From Amblyomma americanum (lineage: Eukaryota > Arthropoda > Arachnida > Ixodida > Ixodidae): a stretch of 64,000 nt of DNA. Within the stretch, counting starts at the first letter, position 1; the number at the start of each line of letters is the position of its first letter. Positions 44,331-54,124 of the stretch are shown here, piece by piece. Position numbers and translations under genes: made by a program. The stretch lies in assembly GCF_052857255.1 (NCBI RefSeq), contig NW_027526485.1, positions 1,984,001 to 2,048,000 of the forward strand, in the 5' to 3' direction. A model generated the notes under the pieces. It did not search any database, was not told the DNA's origin, and saw nothing but the letters and a program-made list of their open reading frames with translations.

Positions 44331-45949
44331 CGCGCTTCCTTCCTGCTGTAGAATTCGGCGAAGTTGGGCATGGGCAGGATTCCCTGAAGACCACCGCGAG
44401 GGTGGGTGAGCCCTCTGGGGGGAGACGTGACTGCAGGACTGCCAGAGGGAACTACGACAGTAACGTCCCCACGTGTTCAAACAGGAATGCCGGAAGCAGC
44501 GACGACAATAGCGTCCCCAGGTGTTCAACAGGAATGCCAGCGACGACCATAAGGGTATTCGTTCCGGTCCTCACCACGACGAAGTGCGGTATCTGTGTGG
44601 ATTTGACACGGTGGATTTGAACAATTGGCCGAGTGCCGCACCTTCGACAGAGCTTCCGCGTTCCGGTCACCAGTACAAGCTCTTCCGACACCTGCTGGGA
44701 GACAGGCTGCATTCCTGTGTCATGCAAGTGCCCTCCGGGTCAACATTGGGCGTGGTCCGGACGCACGTGCGCGACCACCTGGAGGCCGCGGGGACGACAA
44801 CGTGACCGGGTCCTGTTCCCTTTCCCTCGACCGAGCTGCGAAGAAACATCACGACCGCCCTGCCGTGGGTGGCACCATAAGTGCCATCGTGTGATTGGAC
44901 ATCATTCTTCGAACTGTATTCCCCAGCTATGGATCCGGGGAATACAAAGAGTATTTAAGGAGCTGCTGGTTTGATGCCACAAGAGAGTCCTCTTCTTGAG
45001 AGGTACCAGAGACTCCCGACTCCTAAGAAGCTCTCTTTACTGAGAAGCACTCTCACTTGCCCGTACTTTTACATTACGTAAATAGTCCTTGTATAAAGTT
45101 TTCCAAGTTTTCTTCCTCCGATCGTCCTCGTCTCTTCTCCGGCCCAGTCACGCTACCTGAATCCCAACAACTGGTCGCAGCGGTGGGATGCTGCTACCTG
45201 AATTCCAACAACTGGATGGCAGCTGTGGGACGTCCACGTGAAGTTAACGGCTCCAACGGACCTCGGCAGCTACGGGACTTACAGGCGTCAGCTATACCTT
45301 GGCAGGCTGAGTGCCCAATGTTTTCCGTTCATTTCGACAGACCGTACTAACACAGGCAGATGCTAGGTGCGGATTCCTGTTGTCTGGGAAATTGATTTAG
45401 GGAAACTGCTTTGTCCACTTCAAGCTAGGGCTTTTGTTTTAGTAGGCTTGCTAACGCATGGTGTAACTCACGATAGAGAAGTTAAAAGTGCAGGACCTGC
45501 TCGTAATTTGCAAGGAGCTGGGGATTTCGCTACGTACTGCGAAAAGAAAAAAAGAGATTCTCGAGGTTATGCGGCAGGAGGAGGTGACTACTGAGGAGGT
45601 CGACGGGGCTTTGGAAACGATTGTTGGACGCAAGAAAGAAAAATAGCTTTCGTTGGCTCAAGAAAGACGGGAATTGCGCGAGCAGAGAGAAAAAGAAGAG
45701 CTTCGGTTGGCTCAAGAAGACTGCCATCTATTGATAGGCTAACAACAACAACAAGACGGGAATTGTGCGAGCAGAAAGAAAAAGAAGAGCTGCGGTTGGC
45801 TCAAGAGAGACGGGAGGTCCGTGAGGCAGAGAAAAAAGCGAGAGAACATGCTCGAAAAACGAAGGAGTTTGAAATCGCGTCGAACGGAGGGAATATGGCG
45901 CGTCTTAGCTCTGTAGCTTCACAAACTGATATCCCCAATCGCAGGAAAA
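44331..45949 (+). mobile_element. 5' half of an LTR retrotransposon (LTR, PBS, gag start) between the Penelope copies
   Basis: A 5' LTR-like region (start not defined, ends near 45160) has GTATTTAAGG (TATA-like) at about 44950 and internal near-repeats of GTCCCCACGTGTTCAAACAG at about 44466 and 44512. It is followed by ACTGGTCGCAGCGGTGGGA at about 45169, the primer-binding-site region typical of tick LTR elements. The PBS neighbourhood (GCTACCTGAATYCCAACAACTGG) is repeated in tandem about 46 bp downstream. Gag follows from 45473. At about 45945 it changes into Penelope sequence. No pol and no 3' LTR. Confidence 0.55.
45473..45945 (+). pseudogene. LTR-element Gag N-terminal fragment
   Basis: EKLKVQDLLVICKELGISLR, then KRKKEILEVMRQEEVTTEEV: an SAP-like N-terminal helix pair seen in tick LTR Gag. 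A stop (TAG 45644) follows GRKKEK. Further on, a charged coiled-coil stretch of the RRELREQ, KEELRLAQERREVREAEKKA type is repeated, interrupted at about 45716-45751 by 30-odd foreign bases ending (AAC)n. The fragment ends at the Penelope junction. Confidence 0.5.
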
Positions 45950-47485
45950 ACAGCGACCCTTATCCGTTATTCCAGTCACTTCATCGAACTCCAAGCCACC
46001 CTTGACGCCGACAAATGCCTTGTCTTCTTCGACGTGGTGTCCCTTTTCACAAACATCCCCGTGAAGTTTGCGGGGACCGCTACCCGAGAAGCCCTACAAC
46101 GCGACGACACACTCAGCCCACGAACCCCACTGAGTGTAAATTATGTATGCCGCTTCCTGGATTTGTGCCTATCGAACACATGCTTCTCGTCAAGCGGAGA
46201 ATTTTACCGACAAGTGAAAGGAACACCAATGGGAGCGTCCATCTCTGTCGTCATGGCCAATTTAACCATGGAACACATCGAACAACAAAGCCCTCAACTC
46301 ATTCCACCCAAAACCAAAGATTTTCCTCAGGTATTTCGACGACTGCTTCGCCGTCATCAAAAGATCTTAGACTCAAAATTTCCTTCGTCATTTAAACTCC
46401 GTAGAACCTGACATTCAGTTCACGCTAGAGGTGGAACAAGAAAACTCTCTGCCGTTTTTGGACGTCCTCGTGTCCCGAAACCAAACTACCCTTCAATTCT
46501 CCGTATAGCGAAAATCAACCCACTCAGGCCAGTATCTTCACTTCTCTTCGATCCATCCGACAGTCCATAAAGCATCAGTGGTGAAGACGCTGTTCAGAAG
46601 AGTTGAGACACACTGCAGCACAGAACTTCACAGAAGAAAAGAACAACGCACGATATTCAAAGAACTCATCATGAACGGCTACCCAAAAGACTATTCAAAA
46701 ACCATTCCACGTCAAAAACAACATTTCTCACGAAATCAACGCACTCAGACCAACGCCACCACCAAAATGCGTCACTTTACCTTATGTCGGAGGTGTCAGC
46801 GAGACCATCGCCCGAATCCTGAAAACATCGGGCCTCCGGATTGCGCACAAGCCCACAAACACTGTTGCGCTTTGCCTATCTGTTCCCAAAGACCGGTCGC
46901 AGAGAAAAAGAGCTCAAGGCATTGCCTAAAAAATTCCATGCGCCGACTGCGACGCAAGCTACATCGGCGAAACCAAAAATTTCAAAGAAAGAATTCGGCA
47001 ACATAAAAACGACGTCCGCAAATTCGCAAGAGAACGCAATCCAGTCGCCTAACATTCCGAGGACTCCGACCATAGAATCAACTTCCAAGAAACCTGCATC
47101 CTCGGAACTGAAACAAATTACCACAAAAGGCTCCTTGTGGAATCCTTGCATATCCAAATTACCTAGAACAATATTAACCGCACAAAAGGAAACCTGCCCC
47201 CAGTATATGACCAGGGACTTCCCTCTTCAACTCAACGAAGCAAAAAAAAAGTCGTGTCACCACCTCTCTCCAGTGCGCCAGCGTGACCAGCAGCCTAAAC
47301 CCCCTCCCCCTCCTCCTCGCCTTTCGCGTCACCGCTGTCGTTCCTTTGACCCCCGCCCTCCTCCCTTCCATATTTAAAGATGCTTAGCTACTGCCTTCAG
47401 TCACCCCCGATGAAGGAGCCGAGGCGGCTCCGAAAAGTTGGGTTAAAGTTAAAAATTTTGGCCGGAGTTGTGCAGTTTATTATAA
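45950..47485 (+). mobile_element. Penelope-like element, RT plus GIY-YIG, plus copy
   Basis: RT region: LDADKCLVFFDVVSLFTNIP, FLDLCLSNTCF, GEFYRQVKGTPMGASISVV, and YFDD at 46332-46343 in a shifted frame with a stop soon after. Then [17 protein letters not shown] and VHKASVVKTLFRRVETHCS. GIY-YIG (about 46915-47160): a GIVYK-like block broken by TAA at 46927, then [32 protein letters not shown] and ETCILGT. The terminal region has the hammerhead-like core and ends GTGCAGTTTATTATAAG. The RT N-terminus is missing; inactive. Confidence 0.75.
47407..47435 (+). ncRNA. Hammerhead-ribozyme-like motif (degenerate) in the plus Penelope copy
   Basis: CCGATGA at 47407-47413, helix-II-like AGGAGCC...GGCTCC, and GAAA at 47432-47435. 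One substitution from CUGAUGA (C for U). Same position relative to the element end as the motif in the minus copy. Confidence 0.5.
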
Positions 47486-47683
47486 GTTAAGGGGTAGGGC
47501 AGAAGTATACAAGCGATCTAACAGGTTAGGATTAAGGCGCAGGCTCTAGCAAGAGTAAGTTGTAATTTCTGTGGTTCAACGTTCCGATGCGTCACTTAGG
47601 CTAATAGTGTCACCGGATTGGAGAGCTCCGGATTAATTTAGACCGCCTGGACTCCTAAACATGCTTTGACACCTTACAGGACG

Positions 47684-47760
47684 CGGTTCATCATCATCAT
47701 CATTTATTTACCCTTAAGGGCCCCAGGGGGCATTACATAAGGGGGAAGGGGGGGGGGGGG
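47684..47760 (-). repeat. LINE 3' tail, minus strand
   Basis: Minus strand: CCCTTATGTAATGCCCCCTG, GGGCCCTTAAGGGTAAATAA, then a (ATG)n tract. This is a LINE 3' end with AATAAA and a trinucleotide tail. It adjoins a run of about 18 G on the + strand (47743-47761). Confidence 0.55.
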
Positions 47761-47834
47761 GCGAACAGTAATCATGTCACAAAGAACAAAATTGGAACAT
47801 AAAACATAACACATGTAGATACAACTGTGAACAC

Positions 47835-47925
47835 TTCATTTCGTATTTCACCTCCATCGAAATACGGCTGCTGAGGCCGGAATCGAACCTGCTATCTTGG
47901 TATGATCAGCACAATACAAAAGCAA
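47835..47925 (-). repeat. Ruka-like SINE fragment, minus strand
   Basis: Minus strand: AGGTTCGATTCCGGCCTCAG (B-box-like), then CAGCCGTATTTCGATGGAGG and TGAAATACGAAATG. Only the head and first part of the body are present. Confidence 0.65.
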
Positions 47926-48164
47926 CGCGTCGGTTCTACGGGGGAGGGGGCAGCTATCAGCAGAGTTCGCCACAAACGTAATGCTTCCTAATCACGTATG
48001 CCTTCTTCCACAAGTGGGATAAGAAGATTAAAGCTTGCAGGAGCCGGAAAAACTAGAAAAAAAGGAAAGGGAGACTAAAGCTCCACCTTAAGGGTATCAA
48101 GCAACAGCATAATGGTTTGACTCCAATATATGCCAAAGATCATTCTCTACTTTACATTCGTAGA

Positions 48165-48515
48165 TCCCAGGGAGTCCTCATACCCCTGTTGGTGCCGTGG
48201 AGAGCGGTTAACGATGCGCCACTGCCCTGCGATGGCAGGGGTTTCCAGCAGTAGGCCTTATGCGACTCAGGTTGCTCTTTCCGAGTGACCAACCATGAAT
48301 ATAAGTGCCACCTGCCACGGTGGGCAGTTCCTCTGACAATGCAAGGTCACGTGACCTAGGTGGTTCACCTGCCTCCTAGGTTGCCCCCTGGGGACCGCCT
48401 GCCAGAGACATACTTGTGATTTCTCTCTTATGACGCCGACGCTTAGAACAACGGCGCCAACACCAGATTTTCTTGAGAACGGGCTTCTACAGTTATCGCG
48501 TTAAGATGAAATTAC
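48165..48515 (+). repeat. Interspersed repeat family 3, copy 2
   Basis: Contains GTTAACGATGCGCCACTGCC, GTCACGTGACCTAGGTGG and CTTAGAACAACGGCGCCAAC, and ends CAGATTTTCTTGAGAACGGG plus TTATCGCGTTA. Variants of the end occur at 30250-30310 and on the minus strand near 60905-60965. Confidence 0.5.
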
Positions 48516-48694
48516 TGGATGTTTCGCGGATATTTGGACGTCACGTGGGATGTGGAGACGCTAGGCACCGTGAGATGTACCGGCCATAGTATAGAGTGGT
48601 CTCGAATTACTCTTTACTTGATGAAGAAACGGAGAAAATGAGTAGAAAAAGCACCTATGCGAGTATGGGGGAAACTGGAAGAATTTTTACTTTA

Positions 48695-48922
48695 TTGGGG
48701 ATCAACCTCCCAAATCGACTCAGGTTATGCGTGACGCCATTGTGAACAGATCCGGAAATTTTGACCATCTGGGTTTTTTTAACGAGCACTGACATCGCAT
48801 AGTATACACGTGCCTGTAGAATTTCACCTGCATCGAAATTCGACCACCGCGGCCGGCATTGAACACGCGCCTTTCAGTTAAGCAGCTGAGCACTACAACC
48901 ACTCAGCCACCGCAGGCTGCGC
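48695..48922 (-). repeat. Ruka-like SINE, minus strand
   Basis: Minus strand: CTGCGGTGGCTGAGTGGTTG (A-box-like), GCGTGTTCAATGCCGGCCGC (B-box-like), GGTCGAATTTCGATGCAGG, GCGATGTCAGTGCTCGTTAA and CCAGATGGTCAAAATTTCCG. Head and body are nearly complete and diverged. Confidence 0.75.
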
Positions 48923-49017
48923 CAAATTGGAAACTAGCAGGATATCGCACGAGGACAGATATCTGTCTTTAACCATGGACGACGACATAACTTTAGGAGC
49001 ATCTGAATGATGATCTC

Positions 49018-49400
49018 ACCAATATCAAATCAAATCAATTTATTCGGACATGAAACACAGTCATGCCCACGCGATGAGTCAAGAGGAAAGCTAATGGCAT
49101 ATTTCCCGACGAGGCATCACGCCGGGTTACATATAATGGCAAAAGGATGAACAAATCCATTTTCCTCAAAAATAAAGCAAATAACAAAAACAAAATTAAA
49201 TACTATCAATTTATGTTTTGATATATGGAGATAATAAGACACATGACATTCGAACACAAAATACACAGCAGTAACGCTAAAATTCGTGACACAAAAGAAA
49301 AGATTATGGGACTAGGGCAAACACTACATGTCATATGTATTCGGTACATCAGGAACAAATGAAAATAGCAACTTCATTTTCTTTCTTAATTTCAAAAATA
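49018..49400 (-). repeat. LINE 3' UTR, minus strand
   Basis: Minus strand: AT-rich 3' UTR ending CCGAATAAATTGATTTGATT (AATAAA plus TTGAT-type tail). No coding sequence retained. Confidence 0.45.
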
Positions 49401-49419
49401 GTTTAACTGCTTGAAGCGT

Positions 49420-49992
49420 CCCCGCAGGGGGGCGCCTTCAGCTTGCAGGCGTCGCGACGGTGAGTGGCGACACCGCGGGTTCCCGAGCATCCGCAGGGAC
49501 ATCCCCAAAAGGGGATGATGGTGAACTGTGCATCACCACGGACCCGAGCACCCGCGCCTCGCCGTGCGTGGCATCGCCGTGTCCGGGGAAAAGGGGATCC
49601 TGGTGGTTGAGCCGATGCCGAGCGTTTGGACCTTTAAGGCCCCTCGGCGGAGGCAACACACCACTTTGGCCTCAGCTTCCTGTAGACGGCACCTCCGGCC
49701 TGACCCGACCGGGGGAAATCGGCAGTTGCCTTTCCCTGTCCTGCCCTCCTTCTTTCACTTTCCTATCTCTTTCTTACAACTTTCCTGTCCCCTCCTCCTT
49801 TCTGGGTTTTTTCACTTTTCATAGGCGGCGAGGGTTAACCATGTGTGGCTGACAACCCTGTGTTATGCCGTATTAGGTTATAGTGGCGGTGTATAGCTGG
49901 TGTGTGTAGGGCTTTTTAAAGGCGCCTGTCCCATCCCCATGTTGGGCTCCGTGGTGGGCGGCTAGCACCGCTGCCGAACACCAAACTTTTTT
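49420..49992 (+). promoter_or_regulatory. LINE 5' UTR (copy 1), structured 5' end
   Basis: The first 300 bp or so are nearly identical to 52321-52620. The first 80 bp hold stacked hairpins: CGCCTTCAGCTTGCAGGCG (one mismatch; perfect in copy 2), GTCGC...GCGAC and CGGGTTCCCG. A CT-rich stretch follows. LINEs of this type carry an internal promoter here; that role is inference. Confidence 0.6.
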
Positions 49993-49998
49993 ATGGCT

Positions 49999-51175
49999 CC
50001 CCCCCCTTTCTAAACCTGATCGCTCTCATAAAAGAGTGCGGACCGGATATATATCCATTCAATGCTTCAGGAAAACGAAGGAATCATTTCCAAAATTTCA
50101 TGTCCTCCATAGTGAGGAAACAGAAAAATCTGCAAGAACTATGTCCCCATTCTTAGTCTCAAAATGTCTGACTGATGCCATCCGTGCAGGCTACAAACTG
50201 TCAAAAATGCCTAATGGTGAGCTACTACTTGAACTAAAAGACATCGTCCAATACTCCAAACTTTCTAACCAAGTGCAAATTGGGGACAACATTGTGTCTA
50301 TCACTGCACACCGATCCTTGAACACCGTCCGTGGTGTGATTTCTGAAACAGATTTTATTCACCTCACTGAGGAAGAGATGCTGGAAGGCCTCAAGGACCA
50401 AAACGTCATAAACGTACACCGTATAAAGATAAGAAAAGACAAAGAAATCCCAACGAAACACATAGTGCTCACCTTCAACTGCAGCACACTTCCAGAGTCC
50501 ATAGAAGCAGGCTATTTGAAAATAAATGTACGCCATTACATTCCACACCCACGAAGGTGTTTCAATTGTCAAAGATATGGACACGGGTCACAGAGTTGTC
50601 GTGGCCACAAAACATGCGCTAAATGTGCCTCAAAAGACCATGCTTCCGAAAACTGTGAAGGAGCAGCATTTCGCTGCGCAAACTGCGGAGGTGATCACCC
50701 AGCATATTCAAGGTCATGGAAAACATGGAAAAATGAAAAAGATATCATTACAATGAGCACAAACATCACATTCAAGGAAGCGAGACGACTCTTCTACGCG
50801 AAGAACTCTTTCACCTTCTCTACAAAAACAACCTTTGCTGATGTGGTGCGCAGGGGCGGTGCGCCACACAGCACTCCGGCATCTGCCAAGGCCACGCTCA
50901 GTGAGCCTATGGCAGAGCCACCCACGCCCCAGGCAGAGACAGCGAAAGCTGCTCTGTCATCCCCAAAGCAGGGAGATCCATCCAATGGGTCGGCCTCCCG
51001 CAGGACTTCCCCCCAACGGTGGAGGCCTAAAAATCAGACATCCGCGGCTTCGCGGTCCTCCAGCACCTCTCTTGAGGTGATGGATATAACTCCCAGTCCG
51101 TCTGCTTTGCAGCGGCGGAACAGCTCTCTCGAGCGAAAAAAAGGCAGACCCCTAACTACGGGCCCAGAAAAGTAA
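49999..51175 (+). pseudogene. LINE ORF1 (Gag-like, CCHC knuckles), copy 1
   Basis: RNA-binding ORF1 protein. The expected ATG (49993, matching ATG 52896 of copy 2) is out of frame after a run of eight Cs. From about 50006 the correct frame runs to 51175. It reads RSLNTVRGVISETDFIHLTE, EEMLEGLKDQNVINVHRIKI, then three knuckles: CFNCQRYGHGSQSC, CAKCASKDHASENC, and a third (CANCGGDHPAYSRSW) whose last cysteine is replaced by tryptophan. A serine/proline-rich tail follows. Roughly two thirds identical to copy 2 by eye. Confidence 0.75.
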
Positions 51176-51210
51176 ATTCCTTCTGCTCCATTCCCACTCA
51201 AGAACACAAA

Positions 51211-52320
51211 CATGACTTTTGTGATTCAATGGAACTGTCGAGAATTACTGAGAAACTACAGTGACGTAACACATATTTTAGGGTCAATATTGCCCATTGC
51301 TTTGTGCCTTCAGAAGACCAATCTTGGTCCGCAACATGTGAATATCTTAACACTATAAAAGTTATCCACGCGATCGCGAGCAGTCAAATAGACTCTCGGG
51401 TGGTGTCGCAGTTGTCATTCAAAGCGGCGTCCCTACTCAAGAAATTAAACTTAACACAAAACTTGAGGCAGTTGCAGTTAGCGTCGTTACCTACAAAACA
51501 ATAACAGTATGTTCTGTATATCTTCCCCCGCACATCACATTAACAGTCGAAGATTTAGAAGGCCTGATTGATCAACTGCCGGAGCCATATCTGGTAGTTG
51601 GCGATATTAACGCTCACTCCCCATTTTGGGGAAGCGAACGATGTGACTCAAGGGGACAAATAATCGAAGATTTTATCCTCTCAAATAACATCTGTCTTTT
51701 AAATACGGGAAAAGCCACTTATTGTTGCCCAAGCTCGGCAAAAATGAGCTTTCTCGATTTAGCTTTCGCATCACCATCGCTTTTTAACGATTTTATATGG
51801 GATATTTTAAATGACCCTCTGGGAAGTGATCACCTATCTACTATCATCCGCCTCTCATCGTCTACTCCAGTCATCCCCACAAGACCACGGCGCTGGAAAC
51901 TTCACCTCACCGGCTGGTCACTTTTTACAGCTAATGCCACACTAGAAGAATTTTGTGAAGAACTCACTATAGACGAAATTAACGAAAGGTTTACTACATG
52001 CATAATATCGGCCGCTACACTAGCCATACCACAAACAACAGGACTCGTACACAAAAAACAAAGTATGGTGGACGCAAGAATGCACATTAGCAAAAAAACA
52101 AAATAAAGCTTGGGGCTCTCTGCGTCGGTATCCAACAGCGGAGAACTTGATTGCCTTTAAGGGGGCCAAGGCCAGAGCGCGATTCGTTCGAAGAAATGCC
52201 GAGAAATCCTCATGGCAGATATATGTGTACTCAATAAACAGCTCAATAACCTCAAAAAAGATGTGGGAAAAAGTTCGTAGATTCAGATGTGACCATACCC
52301 CTTTCACACTTCCTCTATTG
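51211..52320 (+). pseudogene. LINE ORF2 endonuclease start, copy 1, cut by the second 5' end
   Basis: MTFVIQWNCRELLRNYSDVT, ALCLQKTNLG, then frameshifts; LVVGDINAHSPFWGSERCDS, ILSNNICLLNTGKATYC and DPLGSDHLSTII are endonuclease blocks. KMWEKVRRF followed by TPFTLPLL ends at 52320, where the 5' end of the next copy begins. Several stops; no RT. Confidence 0.7.
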
Positions 52321-52895
52321 CCCCGCAGGGGGGCGCCTGCAGCTTGCAGGCGTCGCGACGGTGAGTGGCGACACCGCGGGTTCCCGAGCATCCGCAGGGA
52401 CATCCCCAAAAGGGGATGATGGTGAACTGTGCATCACCACGGACCCGAGCACCCGCGCCTCGCCGTGCGTGGCATCGCCGTGTCCGGGGAAAAGGGGATC
52501 CTGGTGGTTGAGCCGATGCCGAGCGTTTGAACCCTTAAGGCCCCTCGGCGGAGGCAACACACCACTTTGACCCCAGCTTCCTGTAGACGGCACCTCCGGC
52601 CTGACCCGACCGGGGGAAATCGGCAGTCGTCTTTTCCTTATCCTCCCCTCCATCTTTTACTTTCCTATCATCTTTGTTACAACTCTCCTGTCTCCTCCTC
52701 CTACCTTGGTTTTTCCTTTTTTCCTGGCGGCTAGGGTTAACCCTGTGTGGCGAACTATCCTGGGTTTCGTCATATTCGGTTATAGCAATGGTGTACAGCT
52801 GGCGTGGGCAGGAATTGTTTTCAAGTTCCTGTCTTGTCCCCTAGTTGGGCTCCATGGTGGGTGGCTGGCACCAAGGCCGAAGAACAAAATTTTTT
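52321..52895 (+). promoter_or_regulatory. LINE 5' UTR (copy 2)
   Basis: Starts CCCCGCAGGGGGGCGCCTGC. The hairpin CGCCTGCA-GCT-TGCAGGCG is perfect here. Near-identity to copy 1 fades after about 300 bp, where both become CT-rich. The ORF1 ATG follows at 52896. Confidence 0.6.
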
Positions 52896-54068
52896 ATGGC
52901 TTCCTCCCTGCTTAATAATGATCGCCCTCTGAAAAGAGGACGGACCGATGTCACAACACAGTTTTTCAGCAAAAAGAAGACAACTTTTCCGAAGTACCAC
53001 ATCGTCCACGGTAAAGAAACAGAAAAGCCAGCCAGACAAATATCCCCGTTCCTTGTTTCAAGAGTTCTTACAGAATCACTGGGCCCTCAGTACAATGTCA
53101 CAAAGTTGGCTTGTGGTGACCTCCTCCTCGAACTGCTCGACATAACTCAGATTTCAAATCTTGCAAACATTGAAACTTTTGGCGATATTCCCGTCTCTGT
53201 TACACCGCACAGATCATTGAACACAGTACGTGGTGTCATCTCAGATAATTATTTCCTGCACCTAACAGAGGAAGAGATGCTTGAAGGACTGAGCCCTCAG
53301 AATGTTACCAACGTCCACAGAATTACAATCCGCAAAGACAACAAAGAGTTTCCGACAAAACACCTGGTCCTGACGTTTGCCTCATGCACCCTGCCCGAGT
53401 CAATCGAGGTAGGCTATGCAAAAATCTCCGTTCGCCCTTATATCCCCAACCCTAGACGCTGTTTCAAATGCCAGAAGTTCGGTCACGGCTCCCAGAGCTG
53501 CCGCGGCCGCAACACCTGTGCTAAATGTGCCTCCAATGACCACCAATCAGACGGCTGCGACGCCGCGCCACGCTGTGCAAACTGCGAAGGCGAGCACGCT
53601 GCTTACTCAAGGTCTTGTCCTGCCTGGAAAAAAGAAAAGGAAATCATTACAATAAAGACAAAAGATAATATCACTTTTAAAGAGGCAAGAAAGCGTTATG
53701 CAATGTCGCAAGGCACTTTCTCCTTAACACCCCACACAAACTTCGCCGATGTGGTGCGCGGGCGCGGCGCATCACACCGGTCTCAGGCACCTGCCCAGTT
53801 CACACCTAGTGAGGCTGAGGCAGGGCCATCCGCGCCCCTGGCAGATGCAGCGAGAGCTGCTATGCCACCCCCAACAACGGGCCGGCCGTCCTCCAAGTCG
53901 GCAGCCCGCAAGGCTTCCCCCGTTCGGGAGAAGTCTACCACCCCCCTGCCCGCGGGTTCCCCGCGCAACTCCAGCGCCTCCATGGAGGCGATGGATACAA
54001 GTCAAAGCTCGCCTCGGTCGCAGCGGAGACGGGGCTCTCTTGACCGGAAAAAAGAAAAAACACGATAA
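52896..54068 (+). CDS. LINE ORF1 (Gag-like, three CCHC knuckles), copy 2, intact (390 aa)
   Basis: RNA-binding protein of an I-clade-like LINE. Begins MASSLLNNDRPLKRGRTDVT (basic). The middle has HRSLNTVRGVISDNYFLHLT and EEMLEGLSPQNVTNVHRITI. Knuckles CFKCQKFGHGSQSC, CAKCASNDHQSDGC and CANCEGEHAAYSRSC lie at about residues 188-245. The C-terminus is rich in S, P and A and ends in basic RKKEKTR. The longer frame from 52845 includes UTR; the ATG at 52896 corresponds to the one in copy 1. No lesion seen, but ORF2 downstream is broken. Confidence 0.8.
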   Translation: MASSLLNNDRPLKRGRTDVTTQFFSKKKTTFPKYHIVHGKETEKPARQISPFLVSRVLTESLGPQYNVTKLACGDLLLELLDITQISNLANIETFGDIPVSVTPHRSLNTVRGVISDNYFLHLTEEEMLEGLSPQNVTNVHRITIRKDNKEFPTKHLVLTFASCTLPESIEVGYAKISVRPYIPNPRRCFKCQKFGHGSQSCRGRNTCAKCASNDHQSDGCDAAPRCANCEGEHAAYSRSCPAWKKEKEIITIKTKDNITFKEARKRYAMSQGTFSLTPHTNFADVVRGRGASHRSQAPAQFTPSEAEAGPSAPLADAARAAMPPPTTGRPSSKSAARKASPVREKSTTPLPAGSPRNSSASMEAMDTSQSSPRSQRRRGSLDRKKEKTR

Positions 54069-54124
54069 CAGGCCCTCAACAAGGAGAGACCTGAGGTCTC
54101 AAAACACTCCTCCTTAAAATAATC

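Noticed and set aside
44264..44974. Overlapping frames of about 90-120 residues in the LTR-like region
   Set aside because: Several frames on both strands stay open because of GC-rich composition. None shows a domain, and the position upstream of the PBS fits an LTR.
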